A DNA stretch of 18,121 nucleotides from the NCBI GenBank assembly GCA_903847655.1, contig CAINEG010000079.1, positions 1 through 18,121 of the forward strand, in the 5' to 3' direction. Every line of letters begins with the position of its first letter. Within the stretch, counting starts at the first letter, position 1. Source of the stretch: an uncultured Bacteroidota bacterium. Its GTDB lineage: Bacteria > Bacteroidota > Bacteroidia > Chitinophagales > Chitinophagaceae. The notes below the pieces were generated by a model. That model made no database searches. It worked only from the letters and a program-made list of their open reading frames with translations, and was not told the origin of the DNA. Of this stretch, positions 7,439 to 15,012 are shown piece by piece. The position numbers were made by a program, and so were the translations under genes.

Positions 7439-8512
7439 TTAGAGCTTACCGTAGAGTTCGCGTAGTTTATCTTTATTAATCTTGCTTTCCCAATTAGGGC
7501 CCAAAGCGTTTTCCCATAAGGGTTTCATGCCTAATGATACATTGATCATGGTATCAAATTGTTCCTCAGTTAAGCCAGCACAAATACCAGTGGGGATTTC
7601 AATTTTATTTTTTTCAACCATGTATTTAAATTCTTGCACGCCTGCTGGATAGTAGTCGGCTAAATGATTCATGACAATACAATTGCCAATCCCATGTTTG
7701 GTGCCTAATAAATAACTAAGGCCATAACTTACTGCATGCGCTACACCTACTTGACTATAAGCAATGCTCATACCGCCAGCAAAGGAAGCCATCATCAGTT
7801 GATCATCACTTTCTTCATCCCATTTATCCTTGTGCACAAATATTTTTTGACAGAGATCTAATGCTTTTTCTCCGTAGCTTTTACTAAACTCATTTAAAAA
7901 AGTACCTTCTAAACTTTCAATACAATGTATATAACAATCCATACCAGTATAAAAACGTTGATTGGCTGGCACATTTTTGGTTAATTCAGGATCCAATACA
8001 ATTTGATTGAAAGGAGTAAAATCGGAGTTCATGCCCAATTTGCGGGTAGGTCCTGTTAATACAGTTGTTCTACTCACTTCAGCACCCGTGCCACTTAAGG
8101 TAGGTATGCCCACTTTATAGACACCGGCCAATTTTACCAAGTCCCAACCTTGATAATCTGCCGAAGACCCTGGATTGGTCATCATTAAAGCAACAGCCTT
8201 GGCTAAATCCAATGTAGAGCCTCCGCCAATACCAATGATGCCACTCACTTCCCCAAACTCTGCTTTTAATTCTGCAGCCAAGGCATCTACCTGCTTGGTT
8301 TTAGGCTCCTGTGTTACATCCACATAAACTATTTTATCTTTTCCTCTTAATGGAATTCTTCCGGCCAAGGGCTTACCAACAAAAAAATGATCTAAGAAAA
8401 ATATCATTGGAAAATTGCCCTTACGATGAGGCGCAATTATTTCATCTAACTGATTAAAGGAGCCGCGACCATAGACCACATAGTCGACCATTTTAAAATT
8501 ACGAAACTGCAT
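7439..8512 (-). CDS. kdnB: 3-deoxy-alpha-D-manno-octulosonate (Kdo) 8-oxidase, KdnB-type iron-containing dehydrogenase
   Basis: A 357-residue protein of the iron-containing alcohol dehydrogenase family. NAD binding is shown by GIGGGST (94-100). The iron ligands are Asp192 and His196 in GMDCYIHC, His259 in GVAHAVSY, and His273 in GTKHGIGNC. The start MQFRNFKMVDYVVYGRGSF, the segments YQGWDLVK and SGTGAEVSRT, and ESLEGTFLNEFSKSYGEKAL closely resemble what I recall of Shewanella KdnB. That enzyme oxidises C8 of Kdo so that the PLP-dependent KdnA can aminate it, giving Kdo8N for the lipopolysaccharide core. kdsB lies about 3 kb upstream on the same strand, which supports a Kdo role. No kdnA is in the window. 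A generic alcohol dehydrogenase is the alternative, judged less likely. Confidence 0.8.
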   Translation of the reverse strand: MQFRNFKMVDYVVYGRGSFNQLDEIIAPHRKGNFPMIFFLDHFFVGKPLAGRIPLRGKDKIVYVDVTQEPKTKQVDALAAELKAEFGEVSGIIGIGGGSTLDLAKAVALMMTNPGSSADYQGWDLVKLAGVYKVGIPTLSGTGAEVSRTTVLTGPTRKLGMNSDFTPFNQIVLDPELTKNVPANQRFYTGMDCYIHCIESLEGTFLNEFSKSYGEKALDLCQKIFVHKDKWDEESDDQLMMASFAGGMSIAYSQVGVAHAVSYGLSYLLGTKHGIGNCIVMNHLADYYPAGVQEFKYMVEKNKIEIPTGICAGLTEEQFDTMINVSLGMKPLWENALGPNWESKINKDKLRELYGKL

Positions 8513-8552
8513 ATTCTTTCAATTAATGATAAAAACTTAAATGATACCCCTA

Positions 8553-8560
8553 CAAAGTTA
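8553..8560 (-). promoter_or_regulatory. Candidate -7 element for kdnB
   Basis: The minus strand reads TAACTTTG, an exact TAnnTTTG match in the 52-base gap between the GH32 stop and the kdnB start. A TTTG at about 19 bases upstream is not seen. If real, kdnB can be transcribed independently of the GH32-transporter pair. Confidence 0.4.
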
Positions 8561-8564
8561 GTTA

Positions 8565-10073
8565 TTACCAAATAGATTGTAATGGATAAATCTGTAAATT
8601 TTTAACCGATCCAGGACTGGTTGTATTTAAGATTTTTATGTTTTTATCGCTATGCAAAGGGAAGGCTTGAACAGTAAATACTGATTCCCCATCGTTAACA
8701 AACACTTCCACAATACTATTATCAACGAATACCCTGAATTTAATTTTATCGCTATTGGTATTTAATGGCGCTGTGAAATAGCGGATATCAGAAAAAGAGG
8801 GATCAAAAGAAGCATTGGTTTTAGTTCTATTGATAAATATTTTTTTCAATTGAGGTTCGTAACCAATTTCAACCCCTCTAAAATCATCATTCAACACACT
8901 GATGCCTGTTTTTTCTGTACTGGTACTACTTATTTCAAAATCACATTCATAGACGTCGGAGAGAATGCCTATAGCAGATAGCGCAATGGTTTGGTCTTTT
9001 AATTCAAGAGCTACTTTTTGTAGGGCTATTTTTTTTCTTAAGGCATTTAAATTAGTGATTGGCTTTTGTATCAATTGCCAATTGCCATTAATATTTTGAG
9101 CCCACATATTTCTTGGTAAAGACATGGCACCATTCCAAGGACTAGTTGGTATTTTTCTTGCATAACTCCAATTATTCGCCCAGGCAATAGTCACTGGTAA
9201 ATGATTGGTGGGTAGTTGATTATAACTAATGCCAGCATAATAATCTGGACCCGCATTGGGCCTTAGAATGGTTTTTTGATTAGGGTCTAGAATAAACTTT
9301 TCTCCATCAAATTCCCCCATAAAATATTGCATTTTTTCACTCATAGAAACTTGCAATAACCATTTTTTCTCTTTTGAATTTAAGACAGGAATTTGAACTA
9401 AATCGGGACATTCCCATACGCCAGTGGTATCACCCATTGGTCCAAAATCACTTAAAAATTTCCATTCTAATAAATTCTTACTTGAATAAAATTGTACTTG
9501 ATGTTCTAAAGGAAGATTCACACACATGACCCAATATTTTTTAGGTGCGAACCAAAATACTTTTGGATCTCTAAAATCTTTTTTACCTAAATCTAAAATT
9601 GGATTCTTATTGTACTTGGTCCATGTTTTTCCATCATCCACGCTATAAGCAAGGTGTTGAGATTGATTGAAATCTTTAACATGACCAGTATAAATAGCCA
9701 CCATGGGTGGTTTTTGTTTGGTGCCAAGTCCACTGCTGTTGTTTTGGTCATACACACAAGTGCCTGAAAAAATCATGGTGTCTTTTAATTCGGGAATGGC
9801 AATTGCCTCGTGTTTCCAATGAATTAAATCCTTGCTTGTGGCATGGCCCCAAGTCATATGGCCCCATGTATTTTCAAAAGGATTGAATTGATAAAATAAA
9901 TGATAGACGCCTTTTGCATAGACCAATCCATTGGGATCATTGGTCCAATTTATTTTAGGGCTAAAATGATATTGTGGACGAAATTTTTCTTGATATAGTT
10001 TTTCCTGAGCCTTTGCTTGGCTAAGATTTAAACAAATAGAAATAAATAAAATAGAAATAGTTTTTTTATACAT
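8565..10073 (-). CDS. Secreted glycoside hydrolase family 32 (fructan/sucrose hydrolase)
   Basis: A 502-residue enzyme that hydrolyses beta-fructofuranosyl bonds (levan, inulin, fructo-oligosaccharides or sucrose). The N-terminus is a Sec signal peptide with probable cleavage after AKA at residue 22, so it works in the periplasm or outside the cell. The five-bladed propeller carries the GH32 catalytic residues: nucleophile Asp46 in WTNDPNG, transition-state stabiliser Asp169 in FRDPKV, and acid/base Glu221 in ECPDL. Residues from about 340 form the GH32 C-terminal beta sandwich, with FVDNSIVEVFVNDGESVFT near the end. Length fits secreted Bacteroidota levanases and inulinases. It starts 18 bases after the stop of an MFS sugar porter on the same strand, so hydrolysis and uptake are probably one unit. 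Endo versus exo action and the exact fructan cannot be read from the sequence. Confidence 0.92.
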   Translation of the reverse strand: MYKKTISILFISICLNLSQAKAQEKLYQEKFRPQYHFSPKINWTNDPNGLVYAKGVYHLFYQFNPFENTWGHMTWGHATSKDLIHWKHEAIAIPELKDTMIFSGTCVYDQNNSSGLGTKQKPPMVAIYTGHVKDFNQSQHLAYSVDDGKTWTKYNKNPILDLGKKDFRDPKVFWFAPKKYWVMCVNLPLEHQVQFYSSKNLLEWKFLSDFGPMGDTTGVWECPDLVQIPVLNSKEKKWLLQVSMSEKMQYFMGEFDGEKFILDPNQKTILRPNAGPDYYAGISYNQLPTNHLPVTIAWANNWSYARKIPTSPWNGAMSLPRNMWAQNINGNWQLIQKPITNLNALRKKIALQKVALELKDQTIALSAIGILSDVYECDFEISSTSTEKTGISVLNDDFRGVEIGYEPQLKKIFINRTKTNASFDPSFSDIRYFTAPLNTNSDKIKFRVFVDNSIVEVFVNDGESVFTVQAFPLHSDKNIKILNTTSPGSVKNLQIYPLQSIW

Positions 10074-10091
10074 GACAGCAGTTTGATAAAA

Positions 10092-11438
10092 TTATTGAAC
10101 CAATTTCTTTTGTAGCTCTTCTAAAGATACGCCCTTTGTCTCTGGCACTTTTAATAATATCCATACCAATTGTAAGGCCATCATCACGCAAAAGAAAGCA
10201 AAGATGGGCCAAGGATTGTCTTTGAAAATGCCATGCTCGCTGTCTAAAAATACTGGAGTGACCAAGGTAATCAAGGCGGCAAAGATCCAGTGGATGCTAG
10301 CACCAAAGGCCTGGCCCTTGGCTCGAATTTGTGTAGGAAAGATTTCAGAAATCAATACCCAGATGACTGCCCCTTGTCCTACCGCATGTGCTGCTATAAA
10401 TAACAATAAGAAGCTCAACATAAATTCCGGTGCACTATGGTGAATAAAACCATAGGCCACCATCGATAAGCTAATGATATAACCAAAAGATCCAATGATT
10501 AATAATGTTTTTCGACCAATGCGATCAATCAACCACAGGCCCACAAAAGTAAATACTAGATTCATTAAGCCCAATGAGATAGAACTTAATAAAGAATTAT
10601 TTTTTGCAAATCCTGCTTCTTCTAAAATTCTCGGTGCATAATACAAAAGAAAATTAATGCCAGAGGCCTGATTAAAAAAAGCAACAAAGAATGCAATCGA
10701 AATAATTTTAGAATGGTGTTTTGTAAATAATTTAAGCCCCCCTTGCAGTTTTTCTTCTTCATTAGCGGTTTTCATTTCTTGTATCGTTTGATCAATATTT
10801 TCAACCCCTACAATAGCTAAGTTTGCTCTAGCACCGGCTTCATCATTTTTTACAGAGAACAGCCATCTTGGACTTTCTGGTAAACCCAAGGTCATGATGG
10901 TATAAATGCTAGAAGGAATCAACAATACCGCCAACATCCAGCGCCAATCGTTAGCACCACCAAAACCAGCTAAAAAATAATTGGATAAATAGGCTACCAA
11001 AATTCCAAACACAATATTAAACTGATACATTCCTACTAGCTTACCTCTATTGTTTTTGTTAGAAATTTCAGAAATATAAGTAGGTGCCGCTACAGAAGAT
11101 ATACCAATGGCAATGCCACCAATCAATCTAAAGAAAGAAAAGGTATAAGGATCTTGTGCCAATGCAGAACCAATAGCAGATGCTATAAACATTATGCCTA
11201 ACCAGATCAATACTTTTTTACGACCATATTTTTCAGTGGGCGCGCCTGCAAACACAGAGCCTATAACGGTTCCCCATAAAGCCATGGACATAATAAAAAA
11301 ACCATGAAATAAAGGGGTGGTATGCCAAAGCTCTTGAATAGGTTTATCTGCACCAGAAATAACTACCATATCAAAACCAAAAATAAATCCAGCCAAGGCG
11401 GCCACTACAGTTGATTGAAATAATTTTCCTTTGTTCAT
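10092..11438 (-). CDS. MFS sugar porter family symporter
   Basis: A 448-residue inner-membrane protein with 12 predicted membrane segments and the marks of the sugar porter family. These are YGRKK (71-75, loop 2-3), PESPRW (187-192, end of the first half), FNQASGIN (255-262, related to the QQxSGxN sugar-binding motif of helix 7), IDRIGRKT (loop 8-9) and PETKG (432-436, after helix 12). It most likely brings hexoses into the cell with protons. Its neighbour downstream is a secreted GH32 hydrolase 18 bases away, so fructose, glucose or sucrose is the natural guess for substrate. No sugar kinase, SusC/SusD pair or regulator gene accompanies it. The gene is preceded by an 87-base gap holding a spaced inverted repeat around a promoter-like element. 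Confidence 0.88.
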   Translation of the reverse strand: MNKGKLFQSTVVAALAGFIFGFDMVVISGADKPIQELWHTTPLFHGFFIMSMALWGTVIGSVFAGAPTEKYGRKKVLIWLGIMFIASAIGSALAQDPYTFSFFRLIGGIAIGISSVAAPTYISEISNKNNRGKLVGMYQFNIVFGILVAYLSNYFLAGFGGANDWRWMLAVLLIPSSIYTIMTLGLPESPRWLFSVKNDEAGARANLAIVGVENIDQTIQEMKTANEEEKLQGGLKLFTKHHSKIISIAFFVAFFNQASGINFLLYYAPRILEEAGFAKNNSLLSSISLGLMNLVFTFVGLWLIDRIGRKTLLIIGSFGYIISLSMVAYGFIHHSAPEFMLSFLLLFIAAHAVGQGAVIWVLISEIFPTQIRAKGQAFGASIHWIFAALITLVTPVFLDSEHGIFKDNPWPIFAFFCVMMALQLVWILLKVPETKGVSLEELQKKLVQ

Positions 11439-11471
11439 AGTTAAATATTAATATTATAAAGAAGGTTCCTG

Positions 11472-11503
11472 TTAATAATTATTTTAAATATACTTATTAT
11501 TAA
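11472..11503. promoter_or_regulatory. Spaced inverted repeat in front of the MFS-GH32 unit, possible operator
   Basis: TTAATAAT (11472-11479) and ATTATTAA (11496-11503) are exact reverse complements 16 bases apart. On the minus strand a degenerate -7 element, TATATTTA (11485-11492), lies between the arms, 47 bases upstream of the MFS start codon. A repressor bound here would block the promoter, but the arms are pure A/T and could arise by chance. Confidence 0.3.
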
Positions 11504-11525
11504 AGTGTGTGGTATAAACTGCTAA

Positions 11526-12245
11526 TTATAAAAGTTTCGCTGCTTTTATTAAATCTTCGGGCGTATCTATCTCCACACCCATATAATTTGTGACCACCAT
11601 TTTAATAGCAACCCCATTTTCCAAATAACGAAGACATTCTATTTTTTCAGCAGCCTCCAATGGCGACATGGGCCAATTAGTAAAATCAAGTAGGGCTTGT
11701 TTTTTAAAGGCGTACACTCCAATATGTTCGTAATAAATAATGGCAAGATCTGTATTTCTTGCATAAGGGATAACGCTGCGTGAAAAAAACAAGGCGTTGC
11801 TATTTTTATCTACGGCTACTTTTACATAATTAGGGTCGGCAATTAATTCTGTATTGGTTAATACTTGCATAAGTGATGCTACTTGTACTTTATCATCTTT
11901 AAAAACAGCAATAAGTTTTTCAAGGGGTTCTTTTTTTACAAAGGGTTCATCACCTTGCACATTCACTACCATATCTATGTTTAAATGTTTTATGGCTTCG
12001 GCAATTCTATCCGATCCGCTTTCATGTTCTTTTTTACTCATGATGGCCTTACCGCCGTTTGAAGTAATTTCATTGAATATAATTTCACTATCGGTTACCA
12101 CATATACTTGATCGAAGAGGCCCGTTGCCACTGTATTATCGTAGGTATGTCTAATCACTGTTTTATCGCCCAGTGCCTGCATTAGTTTTGCTGGAAAGCG
12201 TGTGGCCGCATAGCGGGCAGGAATAAAGGCTCCAATTTTAGTCAT
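11526..12245 (-). CDS. kdsB: 3-deoxy-manno-octulosonate cytidylyltransferase (CMP-Kdo synthetase)
   Basis: KdsB joins CTP and Kdo (or Kdo8N in organisms that make it) to give the CMP-activated sugar used to build the inner core of lipopolysaccharide. The 239-residue length fits the family (248 in E. coli). The nucleotide-binding N-terminus is [13 protein letters not shown] (8-20), the [11 protein letters not shown] segment (74-84) contacts the cytosine ring region, and VQGDEPF (96-102) is the metal/CTP-binding motif. GVYAFKK and [18 protein letters not shown] near the C-terminus are also characteristic. It starts 28 bases after the stop of the sterol desaturase-like gene, so these two are likely co-transcribed. 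The presence of kdnB further along the strand raises the possibility that this enzyme uses Kdo8N, as described for Shewanella KdsB. Confidence 0.94.
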   Translation of the reverse strand: MTKIGAFIPARYAATRFPAKLMQALGDKTVIRHTYDNTVATGLFDQVYVVTDSEIIFNEITSNGGKAIMSKKEHESGSDRIAEAIKHLNIDMVVNVQGDEPFVKKEPLEKLIAVFKDDKVQVASLMQVLTNTELIADPNYVKVAVDKNSNALFFSRSVIPYARNTDLAIIYYEHIGVYAFKKQALLDFTNWPMSPLEAAEKIECLRYLENGVAIKMVVTNYMGVEIDTPEDLIKAAKLL

Positions 12246-12273
12246 TGCGCTGTTATAATTTTTAAAAATTGGA

Positions 12274-13095
12274 TTAGTAATCTGATTTTATCGATTTATC
12301 AAAAGGCGCTTTGAGTTGATAAGCAATTGACTTATCTTTTGAATTGTCCATTACATCAAGCCCATAAGTAATTTCACTCATAGGTGTATAGTTATAGGTG
12401 CCTAATAAACGATCCCAGAAAGAAAATATATTTCCATAATTACTATCGGTTTGAGGACGCTTAATATGATGATGAATTCTGTGCATTTTGGGAGAGACAA
12501 TGATGTATCCAAAACTTTGATCGAACCATTTTGGTATTTTAATGTTCGCATGATTGAACTGGGTTAAGACTACGCTTAAACTTTGATAGACCATGACCAT
12601 CCACATAGGCGTGCCTAAAACAAGTACAGCCAAAATTGCGAAGACCGCTCTTACTAACGACTCTCCCGGATGATGTCTATTACCTGTAGTAGTGTCAACC
12701 TGCGTATCGGCGTGGTGCACCATATGAAATTTCCATAAAAATTTTACTTTATGTTCTATCATATGTACTAAATAAGCACCAATAAAATCTAATAATAATA
12801 AACCTGTAATAGCTTCCACCCACGGGCTTAGTTGTATAACATGTAGTAATCCAAAATTTTGGTTAACTGTCCAATCGCTCACCTTCACCATAACAAGTGC
12901 GAATAAAAAATTAATGACAATGGTGGTGAATGTAAAAAATAAGTTCAGTCCTGCATGTTTAAACTTATTATATTTAAAATTAAATAGAGGGACTGCAATT
13001 TCTACCAACCAAAAAAATGTAATGCCACCTGCTAATAACAAGGCTCTATGGGTGCTTGGTATATGTTCAAAGTAGTTTTTTATTGTCTCCAGCAT
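12274..13095 (-). CDS. Fatty acid hydroxylase / sterol desaturase family membrane protein
   Basis: A 273-residue integral membrane protein of the di-iron fatty acid hydroxylase superfamily. The histidine clusters are HMIEH (111-115), HMVHH (124-128), NRHH (139-142) and HRIHHH (205-210), which together would bind two irons. About four hydrophobic segments lie before and between the clusters (roughly 17-38, 48-72, 95-110 and 150-178). Members oxidise lipids such as sterols, carotenoids, alkylglycerols or fatty acids; many Bacteroidota copies have no known substrate. It opens a probable two-gene unit with kdsB, 28 bases downstream, which hints at an envelope lipid substrate, but that is inference. 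Its upstream side is closed off from dnaN by a terminator, so it must have its own promoter; only a weak TACATTTA (13114-13121, minus) is visible. Confidence 0.85.
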   Translation of the reverse strand: MLETIKNYFEHIPSTHRALLLAGGITFFWLVEIAVPLFNFKYNKFKHAGLNLFFTFTTIVINFLFALVMVKVSDWTVNQNFGLLHVIQLSPWVEAITGLLLLDFIGAYLVHMIEHKVKFLWKFHMVHHADTQVDTTTGNRHHPGESLVRAVFAILAVLVLGTPMWMVMVYQSLSVVLTQFNHANIKIPKWFDQSFGYIIVSPKMHRIHHHIKRPQTDSNYGNIFSFWDRLLGTYNYTPMSEITYGLDVMDNSKDKSIAYQLKAPFDKSIKSDY

Positions 13096-13120
13096 GCTTG
13101 TTTTTTTATAGTATAAATGT

Positions 13121-13164
13121 AAATAAAAAAACCCGATGTACCATTGATTAGGTCACCGGGTTTT
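13121..13164 (-). terminator. Rho-independent terminator after dnaN
   Basis: On the minus strand AAAACCCG (complement of 13157-13164) pairs with CGGGTTTT (complement of 13128-13135). An inner, bulged extension (GTGACC with GGTACAT) closes an 8-base loop. The right arm runs into seven T residues. It lies about 50 bases after the dnaN stop and separates dnaN from the sterol desaturase-like gene. Confidence 0.82.
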
Positions 13165-13212
13165 GAATATTCAAGCGTGTAAAAATAAACGCTTTATAGG
13201 GTAGGGATTATA

Positions 13213-14328
13213 TTAGCTATTTAACATTAAAGGCATGACCAACATAAGTAAGTCCTCTCCTGGTGCTTGCTCAGAAGGCTTAATCAAGCCCGCTTTGCTA
13301 GGTGTGGAAAGTTCTAAGAATACATCATCCGTATCGGCAGCAGATAACATTTCAATTAAAAACTTTGCATTGAAGGCTATTTGAATGTCTTCGCCTTTGT
13401 ATTCGCAACTCATGCGCTCATTTCCTTCAAAACTAAAATCAATGTCTTGTGCAGCCATTTGCAATTCATTGCCAGTAATATTTAAAGCCACTTGATTGGT
13501 ACTTTTATTACTAAATACATTCACTCGGCGAAGTGCATTTTGAAAATCATGCTTGTTCACTGTTAAGCGGTAAGGATTGTCGGCAGGAATCACTACTTTA
13601 TAATCTGGGAATCTAGCATCAATCAAACGACAAATCAATTGTGTAGATCCATGATCCACAAACAAATGATTGCTGTTAAAGCTGATGGTAATTGGATCTT
13701 CATTATCTGGTAAAGCATTTTTTAATAAGTTCAAAGGTTTCTTAGGCACAATGAAAGAAGCATTTTGTTTGGCCTTGGTATCCGTTCTTTTATAACGTAC
13801 CAAACGATGCGCATCGGTGGCTACAAACTGAACGCTGTCCTTGGTCAATTCAAAAAACACACCGGTCATCGCTGGACGCAAATCATCTCCACTTACGGCG
13901 AATAAAGTTTTATTGATGGCGGTTAACAAACCACCACTGGTCATGTTAAATCCTGTGGTATCATCAGCCGTAGGTTCTTTTGGAAAATTATCTGGATTCT
14001 CCCCCATCACTTTATATTTACCATTATCGCTGGTAATTTCTACCGCATAATTTTTATCAATATTAAAAGTAAGGGGCTGGTCTGCAATATTTTTTAAAGA
14101 ATCAATCAAAATTTTTGCGGGAATACAAACGCGACCATTGGCCTTACTTTCTACATCCATTTGAACACGCATTACCGTTTCCAAATCAGTAGCTACAATA
14201 TTTAATTTTTTATCTTCTATTTCGAATAAAAAATCTTCTAAAATAGGCAATACGGTATTGGTATTGATAACACCTGAAATTTGTTGAAGGTGTTTTAAAA
14301 GTGAGGAAGAAGAAACGATAAATTTCAT
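13213..14328 (-). CDS. dnaN: DNA polymerase III beta subunit (sliding clamp)
   Basis: DnaN forms the dimeric ring that holds DNA polymerase III and repair enzymes on DNA. The 371-residue length is normal and shows the three repeated clamp domains, roughly 1-120, 125-245 and 247-371. Recognisable segments are MKFIVSSSSLLKHLQQISGV at the start, ATDAHRLVRY in the second domain, and the C-terminal LMLVMPLMLNS, which replaces the usual VVMPMRL tail that forms part of the partner-binding pocket. No dnaA, recF or gyrB is adjacent, so this is not the classical origin cluster; that is common in Bacteroidota. It is transcribed alone, with a terminator at 13121-13164 and a divergent neighbour, recX. Confidence 0.96.
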   Translation of the reverse strand: MKFIVSSSSLLKHLQQISGVINTNTVLPILEDFLFEIEDKKLNIVATDLETVMRVQMDVESKANGRVCIPAKILIDSLKNIADQPLTFNIDKNYAVEITSDNGKYKVMGENPDNFPKEPTADDTTGFNMTSGGLLTAINKTLFAVSGDDLRPAMTGVFFELTKDSVQFVATDAHRLVRYKRTDTKAKQNASFIVPKKPLNLLKNALPDNEDPITISFNSNHLFVDHGSTQLICRLIDARFPDYKVVIPADNPYRLTVNKHDFQNALRRVNVFSNKSTNQVALNITGNELQMAAQDIDFSFEGNERMSCEYKGEDIQIAFNAKFLIEMLSAADTDDVFLELSTPSKAGLIKPSEQAPGEDLLMLVMPLMLNS

Positions 14329-14437
14329 AGGTCGCTATTGTTTTATTGGTATGGGTTAAGGCTGCAGACTCTGGCATCCAATCTAACTGCTTAGGTCTTA
14401 CAATTTAACCATTATTACACTAACGAAACTAATGCAA

Positions 14438-14449
14438 AATCTTAAGATT
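14438..14449. promoter_or_regulatory. Perfect 12-base palindrome between dnaN and recX
   Basis: AATCTTAAGATT is an exact palindrome in the 166-base divergent gap (14329-14494). It is 109 bases from the dnaN start and 45 from the recX start, so it could be an operator or part of either promoter region. No clear TAnnTTTG promoter was found on either strand of this gap; TAGTTTCG (minus, just beside the palindrome) is the nearest match. Confidence 0.25.
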
Positions 14450-14494
14450 AAAAAGCTATTTTAGCATTTCTTATTGACATTCTTATCGATAAAA

Positions 14495-14968
14495 ATGCAA
14501 AAAATTAGAGTAGGTAAAGAGCAGGCTATACAAAGGATCCGGCATTTTTGTGCTTATCAAGAAAGGGCACAACAAGAGGTCCGAGACAAGTTGTATGCAT
14601 TGGGGATGACCAAGGATGAAGTAGAGGAAATCATCTCCAATTTAATCACGGATAATTTTTTAAATGAAGCGCGTTTTGCCGAAAGTTTTGCCGGGGGGCA
14701 TTTTAGAATTAAGGCTTGGGGAAAGCAAAAGATAAAATTCGCATTGCAACAAAAAAGAGTGAGTCCTGTGAATATAAAAAAAGCGCTCCAAAGTATCGAT
14801 GAGCTTGATTATAAAAAAACCTTATTGACCTTGGCCACTAAAAAATGGAATTCACTGAAAGGGGAAAGAGGCATGAGTAGAATGGCCAAAACCAATTCTT
14901 TTTTAAATCAACGAGGCTTTGAATCGGCACTCATCCTACCCATTTTACAAGCACTAAACAAGAAATAA
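14495..14968 (+). CDS. recX: RecX-type regulatory protein
   Basis: RecX binds RecA filaments and limits their growth. From the ATG at 14495 the protein has 157 residues, normal for the family. It shows tandem three-helix modules: an early CAYQERAQQEVRDKL segment, EEIISNLITDNFLNEARFAESF, then RIKAWGKQKIKFALQQKRV, and a final module with SRMAKTNSFLNQRGFESALI. An in-frame TTG at 14474 would add seven residues, but the ATG is preferred because the extension is unlike the family and TTG starts are rare. It is divergent from dnaN and is not next to recA in this window. The protein is soluble and basic, as expected for a nucleoprotein-filament partner. Confidence 0.88.
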   Translation: MQKIRVGKEQAIQRIRHFCAYQERAQQEVRDKLYALGMTKDEVEEIISNLITDNFLNEARFAESFAGGHFRIKAWGKQKIKFALQQKRVSPVNIKKALQSIDELDYKKTLLTLATKKWNSLKGERGMSRMAKTNSFLNQRGFESALILPILQALNKK

Positions 14969-15012
14969 GTTTTTTATTTGAATATTGTACCTTTAGTATA
15001 TAAGATAAAAGA

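Noticed and set aside
8565..11438. GH32-MFS pair as a mobile element
   Set aside because: No transposase, integrase, flanking tRNA, target-site duplication or terminal inverted repeats were seen, so only a neutral insertion hypothesis is kept.
12257..12270. Palindrome AATTTTTAAAAATT between the desaturase-like gene and kdsB
   Set aside because: It is pure A/T with no loop, and this is expected often in such AT-rich gaps.
13173..13194. AAGCGT/ACGCTT hairpin after dnaN as a second terminator
   Set aside because: It is only six pairs with a ten-base loop and no T-run; the strong terminator follows at 13121-13164.
14471..14479. TTATTGACA near dnaN, resembling a DnaA box (TTATnCACA)
   Set aside because: It differs at one core position, stands alone, and there is no dnaA or box cluster, so there is no support for a replication origin here.
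14474..14494. TTG start extending recX by seven residues
   Set aside because: The ATG at 14495 gives a family-like N-terminus; the extension adds an unconserved hydrophobic peptide and needs a rare start codon.
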